From the NCBI GenBank assembly GCA_024644535.1, contig JAHEKX010000005.1:37351-101350 (forward strand): a stretch of DNA of 64,000 bases. The letters run 5' to 3'. How positions within the stretch are numbered: position 1 is the stretch's first letter; every line of letters starts with the position of its first letter. A program made the translations under genes and the position numbers. This DNA is from Gammaproteobacteria bacterium (lineage in GTDB: Bacteria > Pseudomonadota > Gammaproteobacteria > Pseudomonadales > Halieaceae). The notes beneath the pieces are model-generated. The model had not been told where the DNA came from. It made no database searches and was given only the letters and a program-made list of their open reading frames with translations. Shown here in pieces: positions 26,475 to 37,410 of the stretch.

Positions 26475-27581
26475 CTATTCTGATGAGCTATTAGTATTTG
26501 CTTCCATGTCAGCCGCGTCTTCCTGCCACTCGTCCTCGAGTACGATATTAAATTCTCGACTGAAAATTTCCCAAAACGTGATGAACAAAACAGCGATTAG
26601 AGGTCCGAGTACGAAGCCCGTCATGCCAAACATTGTAAATCCGCCCAATGTCGATAGTAAGACTAGGTAGTCTGGCAATTTCGTGTCTCGACCAACCAGT
26701 ATCGGGCGTAAAATATTGTCGACCAGCCCAATGACAATGGCGCCAAACGCAATCAATGTAATGCCATCAGAGGTATTGCCGGTTGCCAGCAAGTACAGTC
26801 CCACGGGTAGCCAAATCAGACTCGCTCCCACTACCGGAATTAAGGACAATACCGTCATTATCACGCCCCATAACACGGGCCCCGGGATGTCTAGTAGCCA
26901 AAATATCAGCCCCCCTAAAGCACCTTGTGCCATTGCAACTACTAAGCTGCCCTTGATCGTGGCGCGCGTGACTTCGGCAAACTTCTGCATTAGCAAGCGC
27001 TCGCGCTCATCACCTAAGGGCAGCGCTCGTATTAGTATTGGAATTAAATTTGCGCCGTCGCGTAGCATGAAAAACGTCAGATAAAGCATTAGCCCCAGGC
27101 TGACAAACCAAGATAAGGTGTTCTGGCCGATAAGCAGGGCGTTGCTTGCCATGATTTTACCAGCGTCGACTGACAATGCACCCAGCTGCTGTTTCACTTT
27201 TGTAATATCAAAGCCCAACGAAGCCAACACTTCATCGATGATAGGAAAGGCCTGGCGGATTTGGTCAATCCATAGTGCGGGTTTTAGCTGGCCGGATTCT
27301 AGCTGCTGATAAATCGCGGTACCTTGCTTTATAAACGAGCTGGTTAAAAAAACCGCCGGTGTTACAGCGATGACTATGCAAGCAAATAGCGTTACTAAGG
27401 CGGCAGTATTTTCGCGGCGAGGATACCTGTTTAGCAGTTTTGTGTTTAGCGGGTGAAACAGAAGAGCGATGATGCACGCCCACAGTATCACACTGAAAAA
27501 GGGCAACATTAGGTAAAGGAACGCGAAGCTGACTGCAACAAGCGCTAATATGAACGAGCGGACTTCGATAAGGTTCTGCAT
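26475..27581 (-). CDS. AI-2E family transporter (PerM/TqsA-like permease)
   Basis: A polytopic inner-membrane protein of the AI-2E transporter superfamily. The frame extends to 27677 but the family begins at MQNLIEVRSFILALVAVSF, so the Met at 27581 is chosen, giving 368 residues with about eight transmembrane helices. VVGASLIWLPVGLYLLATG and DNILRPILVGRDTKLPDYLVL are the conserved C-terminal family motifs. Members have been linked to autoinducer-2 export and to sodium/proton exchange; the substrate here is unknown. The tail is acidic. It is divergent from the YeeE/YedE pair. Confidence 0.88.
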   Translation of the reverse strand: MQNLIEVRSFILALVAVSFAFLYLMLPFFSVILWACIIALLFHPLNTKLLNRYPRRENTAALVTLFACIVIAVTPAVFLTSSFIKQGTAIYQQLESGQLKPALWIDQIRQAFPIIDEVLASLGFDITKVKQQLGALSVDAGKIMASNALLIGQNTLSWFVSLGLMLYLTFFMLRDGANLIPILIRALPLGDERERLLMQKFAEVTRATIKGSLVVAMAQGALGGLIFWLLDIPGPVLWGVIMTVLSLIPVVGASLIWLPVGLYLLATGNTSDGITLIAFGAIVIGLVDNILRPILVGRDTKLPDYLVLLSTLGGFTMFGMTGFVLGPLIAVLFITFWEIFSREFNIVLEDEWQEDAADMEANTNSSSE

Positions 27582-27703
27582 GGCAGGCTCAGTTAGTTGG
27601 TAAGTCACAAGTGTAGCCCGAGTGTCCGGCAAGACACAAAGTGAATAATCTGCCAAGTTTTCAACTTTTGTGTACACTGGCGGTCTTTTTTAAGGAGGAG
27701 CTT

Positions 27704-28177
27704 ATGGACTTGGCAGAATTTTTCCCGATGGGTATGGGGCACTACGCCATCGGTGGTTTATTGATTGGCGCGGGAGTCAGCTGGCTGTTTGTCAGTACAG
27801 GCTTGATGGGTGGCGCCAGTTCTTTTTTAACTACGGTTTGGACTTATGTTACCAGCGACAAGCGCTTTAGTTCAGAAAGCAACGTGTCTTCGAGAACTTG
27901 GAGAAACGTATATTCATTAGGTTTGATTGCAGGTGCATTTATTGGCGTCCAGCTGTTTGGCTTACCGATGAACGTTACAGAAGTCTCGCCCTGGCAGCTG
28001 GCTATTGGCGGTTTGATTACGGGTTTTGGGGTGCGATTAAGCAGTGGTTGTACTTCGGGCCACGGCATCTGTGGTATGGCCTTGCTCGATCTTGATTCGA
28101 TCTTGGCAGTGCTCGTCTTTCTGTCCACCGCGATTATTGTTGCGCAGCTTGTTACAGCGTTCGGAGGTGCAGCATGA
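27704..28177 (+). CDS. YeeE/YedE family protein, first half
   Basis: The frame begins at 27641, but ATG 27704 has a textbook AAGGAGGAG ribosome site and gives a 157-residue membrane protein of about four helices. RLSSGCTSGHGICGMA contains the conserved cysteines of the YeeE/YedE (TsuA-like) family, which take up thiosulfate or related sulfur species. In TsuA such cysteines line the path of the substrate. The gene overlaps the second half by four bases (ATGA), so both halves are made together and form one transporter. Confidence 0.9.
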   Translation: MDLAEFFPMGMGHYAIGGLLIGAGVSWLFVSTGLMGGASSFLTTVWTYVTSDKRFSSESNVSSRTWRNVYSLGLIAGAFIGVQLFGLPMNVTEVSPWQLAIGGLITGFGVRLSSGCTSGHGICGMALLDLDSILAVLVFLSTAIIVAQLVTAFGGAA

Positions 28178-28587
28178 GGCCTATCGCTTTATTACAAGTC
28201 TTTATCGCTGGCGGCTTATTTGGTCTGGGCTTGACCTACGCCACCATGGTCCAGCCAGAAGTTGTTTTGAGCTTTTTAAACTTTAACGACTTTGGTTTGC
28301 TGCTGGTTCTGGGCTGCGCCACAGGTTTGACCTTTGTGGTTTATCAGTTAGTCCCCAAAATTCGCAAAGCACCGCTGTTCGCGACAAAGTTTAGCGCGCG
28401 TCCTGCTAATGCGCGTTCGCGCACACTGCTGGGCGCTTTGGTGTTCGGGGTGGGTTGGGGCTTGTCGGGCGTGTGTCCCGGGCCTGCAATTGCCAGTGTT
28501 GGTGCTGGAAACTGGCCCGTACTCTATGCTTTAGGCGGTATGTTTGTTGGTGCTTATTTGCAGGGTCGATTTTTCTCTGCCAAATAA
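28174..28587 (+). CDS. YeeE/YedE family protein, second half
   Basis: A 137-residue membrane protein of about four helices, the partner of the preceding gene. GWGLSGVCPGPAIASVGAG carries the single conserved cysteine of this half. The two-gene arrangement corresponds to the PmpA/PmpB type of split YeeE/YedE proteins, proposed to transport sulfur-containing ions. It is translationally coupled by ATGA and ends before a bidirectional terminator. Transport of a sulfur compound is inferred from the family. Confidence 0.9.
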   Translation: MRPIALLQVFIAGGLFGLGLTYATMVQPEVVLSFLNFNDFGLLLVLGCATGLTFVVYQLVPKIRKAPLFATKFSARPANARSRTLLGALVFGVGWGLSGVCPGPAIASVGAGNWPVLYALGGMFVGAYLQGRFFSAK

Positions 28588-28625
28588 GCGCGATTTCCTG
28601 TCGATACAGGGCTAGAATTAAGCAT

Positions 28626-28666
28626 TAAAAAAGGGGGCTAAGTTGTACTTAGCCCCCTTAATTTTA
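28626..28666. terminator. Bidirectional terminator between convergent genes
   Basis: AAGGGGGCTAAGT (28631-28643) pairs perfectly with ACTTAGCCCCCTT (28647-28659). An A-run precedes it and a T-rich run follows, so it serves both the YeeE/YedE operon and dcp. Confidence 0.93.
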
Positions 28667-28685
28667 TCTGTGCTTTCGTTCGCGG

Positions 28686-30836
28686 TTATTTATCTTCGGT
28701 TAACAAACCGCGACGTTTCAGAAGTGGTGTGATGTCCGGTGTGCGACCGCGGAAGTTCTGGAATAAGGACATTGCCTCGGCCGATCCGCCGCGAGATAAA
28801 AGCGTATCGCGGAAGTGGTCGCCATTTTCGCGCAGCATACCGCCGTTTTCTTTAAACCATTCAACAGTATCGGCATCTAATACTTCACTCCAAATGTACG
28901 AGTAATAGCCTGCTGAATAGCCGCCTAAGATATGCGAGAAGTAAGGCGTGCGGTAGCGAGGAGGTACTGGGCCAAAGTCGACACCCGCATCGGCTAACGC
29001 TTTGGCTTCAAAAGCCATAACGCCTTGGGCAGCAGGCACTTGCTCTGGTGTCAGCTGGTGCCATGCTTGGTCTAATAAAGACGCTGCCAGATACTCCGTG
29101 GTCGAGAAGCCTTGGTTAAATTGCCCGGTGCTTAATAGCTTATCAAGTAAGGCCGGGTCCATGCGTTCACCGGTTTCATAGTGTACTGCGTAGTTCTTCA
29201 AGACCTCGGGCCACACTGCCCACATTTCGTTCACCATAGAAGGATATTCTACGAAGTCGCGAGGTACGGATGTACCTGACAGCGCGCGGTACTGAACGTT
29301 TGAAAACATGCCGTGTAGCGCGTGGCCGAACTCGTGGAACATGGTGGTCACTTCATCCCAGGTCAGTAGCGTCGGTTCGCCATCTGGTGGTTTGGGGATG
29401 TTTAGATGGTTGGCCACCACTGGCTGCGTACCGTCATGATGAGATTGTGATACGTAGGCATTCATCCAAGCACCACCGCGTTTTGACTCGCGGGCATAAA
29501 AATCTTGAATAAACAGGGCTAGAGTTGAACCGTCGGCATTAAATACTTCCCACACACGAACGTCTTCTTGATACACAGGTAGGTCAGTGCGTTCCTTGAA
29601 GGTAATGCCAAACACCTGCTCAGCCCCGTAGAATACACCCTTGGTAAGCACGTTGTTCATTTCAAAATAAGGTTTTAACTGCGACTCATCGAAGCTGTAC
29701 TTCGCCGCGCGGACTTTCTCGGTGTAGTAGTCCCAATCCCAGGACGCGACTTCAAAATCGCCGCCTTCTGCGTCGATCATTGCTTGAATATCAGCGGCTT
29801 CGCGTTTGGCGTTGGCAACTGCAGGAGGCGCTAAACTTGCCAACCGTTCGTTGACGGCTTCCACTGAACCCGCAGTTTGGGTCTGTAAGCGGTAGTCCGC
29901 GTGGTTAGCAAAGCCCAATATTTGCGCCGCTTCGGCACGCAGCTTCATGACTTCTGCAATAATAGCTGTGTTGTCAAACTCGCCACCGTCAGAACCGCGG
30001 CCGAGCGATGTTTGGTGAATGCGCTGGCGTAACTCGCGGTTGGTCAGGCTTGAGAGTGCTGGCTGGCCGCTGGTGTTAAGTAGTGGTAGTACCCATTTTT
30101 CGGGCATATCACGAGCTTCTGCGGCTTTCTTTGCCGCGGCGATTTGGTTGGCGCTTAAGCCCTTAAGCTCTTCGGCGGAGTCTACGATAATCGCTTTTGT
30201 GTTGACCTCGTTGCGCACGTTTTGGCTGAAGTCGGTGCCTAACTTGGCAAGACGCGCGTTAATGGCCTTGAGTTTTTCTTTTGCATCATCATCAAGCGTT
30301 GCGCCTGAAAGCACGAACTCTTTGTAGTTTTCTTCGATCAAACGCACAGATTCAGAATCAAGGCCTAGGTCATTGCGTTGCTCGTGAATGGTTTTGATGC
30401 GTGCAAATAAGTCGCCATTCAGTAGGATCGCATCGCCATGCGCGGACATCACTGGGGCCATTTCAGCGCGGATTGCTTCGATGTCGTCGTTGGTGTGCGC
30501 CGAGGCCAATGAATAAAACACGCGTGATACTCTGGCTAGGGTATCGCCAGCCTCTTCAAGCGCTAAAATGGTGTTCTCGAACGTTGGCGCATCGGGGCTT
30601 GAGGCAATGGCCTCGATTTCGGTGATGTGCTCTGCCATGCCAATTTCGATAGCCGGCTTATAATGTTCGTTCTTGATTTTATCGAACGGTGGATATTGCA
30701 TGTAGAGGGTACTAGGCGTTAAGAAGGGGTTATCTGATGCCATGGCGGGTGTTTGTGCCTCGTTGTTTGTGTCGGTATTGCAACCTGCCAATAGTGCTGA
30801 GCTGAGCACGGCGGCAGCTAATAAAGTGGTTTTCAT
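28686..30836 (-). CDS. dcp: Peptidyl-dipeptidase Dcp, predicted lipoprotein
   Basis: A 716-residue M3 peptidase. The N-terminus is a lipoprotein signal with lipobox LLAGC, followed by an Asn/Thr-rich linker. The catalytic HEFGH is at residues 501-505 within TTMFHEFGHALHGMFS. The N-terminal segment NEHYKPAIEIGMAEH and the closing GRTPDITPLLKRRGL are typical of Dcp, which releases dipeptides from peptide C-termini. Membrane anchoring suggests periplasmic peptide use, supplying amino acids to enzymes such as the neighbouring alanine dehydrogenase. It is a separate transcript. A second, less Dcp-like M3 lipoprotein is encoded at 14012-16042. Confidence 0.94.
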   Translation of the reverse strand: MKTTLLAAAVLSSALLAGCNTDTNNEAQTPAMASDNPFLTPSTLYMQYPPFDKIKNEHYKPAIEIGMAEHITEIEAIASSPDAPTFENTILALEEAGDTLARVSRVFYSLASAHTNDDIEAIRAEMAPVMSAHGDAILLNGDLFARIKTIHEQRNDLGLDSESVRLIEENYKEFVLSGATLDDDAKEKLKAINARLAKLGTDFSQNVRNEVNTKAIIVDSAEELKGLSANQIAAAKKAAEARDMPEKWVLPLLNTSGQPALSSLTNRELRQRIHQTSLGRGSDGGEFDNTAIIAEVMKLRAEAAQILGFANHADYRLQTQTAGSVEAVNERLASLAPPAVANAKREAADIQAMIDAEGGDFEVASWDWDYYTEKVRAAKYSFDESQLKPYFEMNNVLTKGVFYGAEQVFGITFKERTDLPVYQEDVRVWEVFNADGSTLALFIQDFYARESKRGGAWMNAYVSQSHHDGTQPVVANHLNIPKPPDGEPTLLTWDEVTTMFHEFGHALHGMFSNVQYRALSGTSVPRDFVEYPSMVNEMWAVWPEVLKNYAVHYETGERMDPALLDKLLSTGQFNQGFSTTEYLAASLLDQAWHQLTPEQVPAAQGVMAFEAKALADAGVDFGPVPPRYRTPYFSHILGGYSAGYYSYIWSEVLDADTVEWFKENGGMLRENGDHFRDTLLSRGGSAEAMSLFQNFRGRTPDITPLLKRRGLLTEDK

Positions 30837-31060
30837 GCTTAAGTCCTTGCAGATTTTGCCAATCCGAAGAATACGCCGCTAAACTCGTCTGCGCAAAGCT
30901 AGAAAATGGGAATATGACAAAGCGTTTACAACGCAAGAGTCTAAGATGCTGCAAAAAAACGGCTTTATCACAAGCTTGTCACAGACCCTTGGTAACGTTA
31001 CGGGTGTAATAGCTAATCTTTTTAGGTTTTCGGTTTTTTACATTCGATTTTGGGCGTTTT

Positions 31061-31088
31061 CCGGCTGCGGTAGCAGCCGGGTTTTTTT
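31061..31088 (+). terminator. Plus-strand intrinsic terminator with no plus-strand gene
   Basis: CCGGCTGC GGTA GCAGCCGG (31061-31080) followed by seven T residues (31082-31088). The flanking genes dcp and ald are both on the minus strand, so the poly-U tract serves a transcript reading the other way. Confidence 0.8.
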
Positions 31089-31089
31089 G

Positions 31090-32223
31090 CTAAGCGGCTA
31101 CCGATCCTGCAGTGAAGCTCTCTTGCCACGGGGTATACGCTTTGCCCAAAGCTTCAGCAACACTAGCGTGCGTAATTAGCCCCGCGTTAACGTTCAAGCC
31201 ATTGGCTAAGTGTGGGTTCTGATTTAAGGCTTCGTAGGCGCCTTTGTTCGCGAGCGCTACAGCAAACGGGAGGGTTGCATTGGTCAGTGCGACCGTTGAC
31301 GTTCGAGCCACCGCGCCAGGCATGTTTGCCACGCAGTAGTGAATAACACCGTCAATGACGTAGGTGGGGTCTTGGTGCGTGGTTGCGCGGCTGGTTTCAA
31401 AACAGCCACCTTGGTCAATCGCTACATCAACCATAACGGTGCCGGGGCTGAGTCGGCCGACTAACTCGCGGGTAATGAGTTTTGGGGCAGCAGCGCCTGG
31501 AATTAACACTGCGCCAATAATCAGTTGGCTTTGCAGAGCTTCACGCTCAATAGTGTCGGCGGTAGAATACAGAGTTCGCACTCGGCCATCAAAAATATCG
31601 TCGAGCTGTCGCAGGCGATCAATCGAACGGTCTACCAACGTCACTTGAGCGCCCAAGCCCAGTGCCATTTTGGCGGCGTTAATGCCAACAACACCGCCGC
31701 CAATGATAAGCACCTTGGCGGGCTCAACACCAGGAACACCACCGAGTAGCATGCCTGATCCGCCATAAAGCATCTGCATATTATGAGCACCTGCGGTGAT
31801 CGATAAACGTCCGGCGACTTCGCTCATGGGTGCCAGTAAAGGCAGACCGCCAGAAGCTTGGGTCACGGTTTCGTAGGCAATGCAAGTTGCGCCAGAGGCC
31901 AATAAAGCCTCAGCTTGAGCGGGGTCTGGCGCTAAGTGTAAGTAGGTAAACAAAATTTGGTCAGGGCGCAGTAACTTGCACTCGGGTAATTGAGGCTCTT
32001 TTACCTTGATAATCATGTCTGCCTTGGCAAAGATCTCTTGGGGCGTGTCAACAACCTCGGCGCCTGCCGTGATGTAATCTTCATCGTAGAAGCCGATTGA
32101 GGCGCCACCGTCTTTTTGCACGAGGACGCGATGGCCGTTCAAGGTCAGCTCTTTGACTCCGGCTGGGGTCATACCAATGCGGTGTTCGTTGGCTTTGATC
32201 TCTTTTGGTATACCGATAATCAT
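31090..32223 (-). CDS. ald: Alanine dehydrogenase
   Basis: A 377-residue NAD-dependent enzyme converting L-alanine to pyruvate and ammonia. MIIGIPKEIKANEHRIGMTP is the invariant N-terminus with substrate-binding Arg and Lys. LHLAPDPAQ contains the conserved His region, and VLIIGGGVVGINAAKMALGLG is the Rossmann NAD-binding loop. GTVMVDVAIDQGGCFETS is the C-terminal signature. It is divergent from an Lrp-type regulator across 149 bp of AT-rich DNA, the usual arrangement in which the regulator activates ald when alanine is present. Confidence 0.97.
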   Translation of the reverse strand: MIIGIPKEIKANEHRIGMTPAGVKELTLNGHRVLVQKDGGASIGFYDEDYITAGAEVVDTPQEIFAKADMIIKVKEPQLPECKLLRPDQILFTYLHLAPDPAQAEALLASGATCIAYETVTQASGGLPLLAPMSEVAGRLSITAGAHNMQMLYGGSGMLLGGVPGVEPAKVLIIGGGVVGINAAKMALGLGAQVTLVDRSIDRLRQLDDIFDGRVRTLYSTADTIEREALQSQLIIGAVLIPGAAAPKLITRELVGRLSPGTVMVDVAIDQGGCFETSRATTHQDPTYVIDGVIHYCVANMPGAVARTSTVALTNATLPFAVALANKGAYEALNQNPHLANGLNVNAGLITHASVAEALGKAYTPWQESFTAGSVAA

Positions 32224-32296
32224 GTTGTGTCCTCCATTGAAGGCGCCTATTCTAAAGATTCTGTTTTATTTTGTTGATTTATATTTAGGTGTAAAA

Positions 32297-32311
32297 TAGT
32301 TGAATCGACTA
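32297..32311. promoter_or_regulatory. Candidate Lrp-type binding site between ald and its regulator
   Basis: TAGTTGAATCGACTA is a 15-bp near-palindrome (one mismatched pair) centred in the AT-rich divergent promoter region. Its length and form fit Lrp/AsnC sites; binding is inferred. Confidence 0.4.
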
Positions 32312-32372
32312 AGATGTGGCTTTATAAAAGTCGATATAAATTTTTTTGTTTTAAATTTTGGACGGTAGTTAT

Positions 32373-32849
32373 ATGCGTCGCTTGCACGAAATTAATAAAA
32401 TTGATCGCAATATTTTAAGAGCTCTGCAAAGAGATGCTCGTATGACCTTTGCGGAGCTTGCACGGCGCGTTGGTTTGTCAACCACACCCTGTAAGCAGCG
32501 AGTCAAAAAGTTAGAGCGAGACGGTGTTATTAGAGGTTATCAGGCCATGTTAAATCCCGATTCCCTTGGCGCTGGCTTGGTGGTTTTTGTGCAAATTCGC
32601 TTGAACCGAACGGCGCAGGACGTTTTCGAAGACTTTAAAAAGGCGGCCTTAGATTTGCCCGAGGTGCAAGAATGTTATTTAGTCTCGGGCAATTTTGATT
32701 ATCTGATCAAGGCTAGGGTTGCCGATATGGCGGCGTACAGGGCATTGCTTGGGGATACCTTGTTGGCATTGCCGGGGGTACAAGAATCGACCAGTTACGT
32801 GGTAATGGAGCAGGTTAAAGAATCACTGGCTTTGGTTGTGCCTTATTGA
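32373..32849 (+). CDS. Lrp/AsnC-family transcriptional regulator of ald
   Basis: A 158-residue regulator. A TTG at 32358 is in frame, but ATG 32373 gives the normal Lrp start (RRLHEINKIDRNILRALQRD). The helix-turn-helix is FAELARRVGLSTTPCKQRVKKLE, and the C-terminal RAM ligand domain covers about residues 70-150 with YLVSGNFDYLIK. It closely resembles leucine-responsive regulatory protein and BkdR. Its divergent position next to ald points to alanine-dependent control of that gene. It could also be a global Lrp; sequence alone does not decide. Confidence 0.93.
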   Translation: MRRLHEINKIDRNILRALQRDARMTFAELARRVGLSTTPCKQRVKKLERDGVIRGYQAMLNPDSLGAGLVVFVQIRLNRTAQDVFEDFKKAALDLPEVQECYLVSGNFDYLIKARVADMAAYRALLGDTLLALPGVQESTSYVVMEQVKESLALVVPY

Positions 32850-32850
32850 G

Positions 32851-32880
32851 CGCGCTACCCGAACTAAATCGGGTAGCGCG
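32851..32880. terminator. Hairpin between convergent lrp-type gene and fadH
   Basis: A perfect 12-bp stem CGCGCTACCCGA/TCGGGTAGCGCG around ACTAAA. There is no T-run, but it lies between two converging genes. Confidence 0.65.
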
Positions 32881-32894
32881 ACATTGACCTGCGC

Positions 32895-34964
<2,070 letters not shown>

Positions 34965-35088
34965 TTAACATCTCTTAACAGGAAAGCGTATTAGTTTTCG
35001 TGGTAGGGTCGGGAACTGTGCCGTTGCGTATGCACACAGCAATTTTGCCCTATTTGGCATGCGCGTTTAAGTGTGACTGGAGGCGTCC

Positions 35089-36615
35089 GTGGTCGGCCCT
35101 ATAGGAAACTACACCTTGCAGGTTCGTTTCAGAACCAGCTTTATCAAGGTACTTAGATACCTAGTGCCAATATTTGTCTTTTTTTTAGCGGTCTCTGGTT
35201 ACCTCGTGTATCGAATAGCCGAGCTAGAGGTGGCGGCAGATTTTGAGGCCAGAATGCTCGCTGGCACACGCGTTGGCGGGCAGGTCGCTCGCGAAAAATT
35301 TGCAGTCAGTCAAGATGAGTTGCTATTTTTTTCTCGCTTATCGGCCACGCGGGGAATGGCCAGAGCACTTGCAGGTGGAGGGGTCGATGCGTCTACCGGT
35401 GTCGTTATGGAAGATTGGATACGAAACTTTAATGACGTGGCCTTTCAGTATGCCAACGCCAAAGAGCGTATCTTGCAACTCCGGATTCTATTAGCGAACG
35501 AATCGGCTGACGAATTTATCAAGCTAAAGCGATCGCCTCAAGGGGCTTTAAGGCGCATCCCGGAATCTGAACTTCAGTCTAAGGCCGGGCGCTCGTACAT
35601 GGCCTCCGTAAGAGAGCTGCCGCTACACAAGGTCTTTTGGTCGTTGATAGAGTTGAATGTTGAACACGGTAAAATAGAGTTGCCACCGCAACCGACGCTC
35701 CGAGCCGCGACGCCCATTGCTGACGACAGCGGGAAGATTTGGGCCTACCTAGTGATAAATTTCGACGCAGCCTTGCTTCTTAACGACCTGACCCGGATCG
35801 TTGCGAAGGCGCCTTATATGCAAATATATGGCTATAAGCCTAGCGGACATTATATTTTGCACCCAAAACCGGGTATGGCTTTTCAGGACCAGTTGCAGCC
35901 GGAGCAGGCCATGACTTACCAACAAGAGTTCTTGTTAAGTGACCCAAGCTGGCGTACGGCCCCGCAGTTGCGGCTGGCTACTAGTCAGGCGGATGGTAGT
36001 CAAGATGTCGTGTTGCCTGGCGATTCCGAACCCTACGAGGCCCTATCCGATAGCGACCGCTCAAAATTTGCTGTTCATATCCCTCTATGGCGTTTTCAGG
36101 AAGTTGTGAGTCAGAACAGTTGGTACGTCATTGTCCGTGTTTGGTTTGTGGCGTTGCTGATCTTTGCGCTACTGGGTTTTGTTATGACCCGCATCGTGCG
36201 GCAACGCGATTTTGCCGAGGCACTAGGTGTTCAAGTCGAGTCTGGGCGCGTAGAGTCGGATGCGCTGGTGTCGTTAATGCTTGGAAAGCTGCCCGTTGCT
36301 ATGGCCATGTTCGATGCCAATATGCGTTACTTGGCAGTGAGCGAGCGCTGGTGTCAAGAGTACGGGGTTCAGGCAAAAGATCTGATTGGTAAAGATCATC
36401 AAGCTCTGTTTCCTCACACGCGCAATGCGGTTAAGAATTTATATCAGCAGGCCTTAGAGGGTAAGCCTGCCGATGTAACTCAGCGGTTAGCAGACGAAGC
36501 CGGTGAAGAGTTTAGCGTGTGTTGGAGAATAGAGCCTTGGCACGCTATTGACGGTTCGGTGGCGGGCATTGTCGTCCTGTCTTATCGTTTAGACGACCAC
36601 GAGTTCAGTGCTTAG
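35089..36615 (+). CDS. Membrane sensor with large periplasmic domain and C-terminal PAS domain
   Basis: A 508-residue protein. One transmembrane helix lies at about residues 23-43 and a second at about 345-368. They enclose roughly 300 periplasmic residues resembling a double-Cache ligand-binding domain (AATPIADDSGKIWAYLVINF). A PAS domain follows (about 385-500) with MAMFDANMRYLAVSERWCQEY and DLIGKDHQALFP. The protein ends right after the PAS domain, so it has no histidine kinase, GGDEF, EAL or methyl-accepting output. It may signal through a partner or be a remnant of a larger sensor. GTG start with CTGGAGGCG upstream. Its stop overlaps that of the convergent cytochrome b561 gene. Ligand unknown. 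Confidence 0.75.
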   Translation: MVGPIGNYTLQVRFRTSFIKVLRYLVPIFVFFLAVSGYLVYRIAELEVAADFEARMLAGTRVGGQVAREKFAVSQDELLFFSRLSATRGMARALAGGGVDASTGVVMEDWIRNFNDVAFQYANAKERILQLRILLANESADEFIKLKRSPQGALRRIPESELQSKAGRSYMASVRELPLHKVFWSLIELNVEHGKIELPPQPTLRAATPIADDSGKIWAYLVINFDAALLLNDLTRIVAKAPYMQIYGYKPSGHYILHPKPGMAFQDQLQPEQAMTYQQEFLLSDPSWRTAPQLRLATSQADGSQDVVLPGDSEPYEALSDSDRSKFAVHIPLWRFQEVVSQNSWYVIVRVWFVALLIFALLGFVMTRIVRQRDFAEALGVQVESGRVESDALVSLMLGKLPVAMAMFDANMRYLAVSERWCQEYGVQAKDLIGKDHQALFPHTRNAVKNLYQQALEGKPADVTQRLADEAGEEFSVCWRIEPWHAIDGSVAGIVVLSYRLDDHEFSA

Positions 36616-37118
36616 CGTTTGCCGGTAATCATTGTTGTGATTAGTGGGGTACCCGTGAGCTTCTGCATAACCAGAACCGCGGTCAGGTGAATGCCGGCGG
36701 CAATCATGAGCGCGTCAGATACCCAACGGTGACTATTTTGTAAGAAATCATTGCCGAACAAGGCGTCGACTTCTTCATGCAACCAGCCTGTTACGCTTAA
36801 ATAGGTAATAGCGAAAAACACAAAGAATATAAACAGCGCACCTAGCGGGTTATGTCCAGCAGTATGGTTTTTTAAGCCGGCGCGCAGTTCGACCAGATGC
36901 TTGCGAATAGCCGCAGGTGTTGGCACAAAGCTTTTCAGTAAAGCGTAGGGATTACGCCCCCAAATCCCCCAACCCAAGCGCAGGATCATCAGTGCAAATA
37001 TGGCGTAACCTGCGTAGTTATGGAGGTCGTCACCGCCTTCTAAAAACCAGTAGTTAGCGACGACCACTGCTACCAAGCACCAGTGCCAACTTCGAACTAG
37101 ACGATCCCAGATCAGCAT
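36612..37118 (-). CDS. Cytochrome b561-family protein
   Basis: A 168-residue inner-membrane protein with four hydrophobic helices. WDRLVRSWHWCLVAVVVANY carries the first haem-ligand His, DLHNYAGYAIFALMILR the second, and later helices have SHRWVSDALMIAAGIHLTAV. This is the Ni/Fe-hydrogenase/thiosulfate-type cytochrome b561 domain, which passes electrons between quinones and periplasmic partners. It follows a PepSY-like lipoprotein by 10 bp, so the two are an operon. The redox partner is unknown. Confidence 0.9.
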   Translation of the reverse strand: MLIWDRLVRSWHWCLVAVVVANYWFLEGGDDLHNYAGYAIFALMILRLGWGIWGRNPYALLKSFVPTPAAIRKHLVELRAGLKNHTAGHNPLGALFIFFVFFAITYLSVTGWLHEEVDALFGNDFLQNSHRWVSDALMIAAGIHLTAVLVMQKLTGTPLITTMITGKR

Positions 37119-37128
37119 GAGTTATAGC

Positions 37129-37410
37129 TTATTCTTCTTCGCGTTTCACGATGCTGGCATCGGTTGGGTTAAAGTAAATTTCAACCTTAGTACCGTCTGC
37201 TTCGAAGCCGTATATTTCGTAGCAATTGCCCCCAGTCACTTTAAACTCGTTGATCTTATAGCCGCTGTTTAACAGCTGCGCCTGAAAATCATTGGCGTTT
37301 AACCACTCTGACTGTGGTGCTTGGGTGCACTGTGTTGAGCCATGTTCTTCACCGCAGCCAGCCAAAAGAGAAAGGCCAGCAACTGCGGCGATCAGGGTAA
37401 GCTTTTTCAT
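37129..37410 (-). CDS. PepSY-like small lipoprotein
   Basis: A 93-residue protein with a lipoprotein signal ending LSLLAGC. The mature part, LNSGYKINEFKVTGGNCYEI then YFNPTDASIVKREEE, matches the single-repeat PepSY fold found in small periplasmic proteins. It is co-transcribed with cytochrome b561, a pairing often seen in marine proteobacteria. The cysteines after the lipobox could form a disulfide or hold a cofactor. Its role beside the cytochrome is unknown. Confidence 0.8.
   Translation of the reverse strand: MKKLTLIAAVAGLSLLAGCGEEHGSTQCTQAPQSEWLNANDFQAQLLNSGYKINEFKVTGGNCYEIYGFEADGTKVEIYFNPTDASIVKREEE

Noticed and set aside
30946..31179. Plus-strand 77-codon frame running into the 3' end of ald
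   Set aside because: It reads through the intrinsic terminator and into antisense of ald, with no ribosome site; a non-coding RNA is a better explanation for the terminator.
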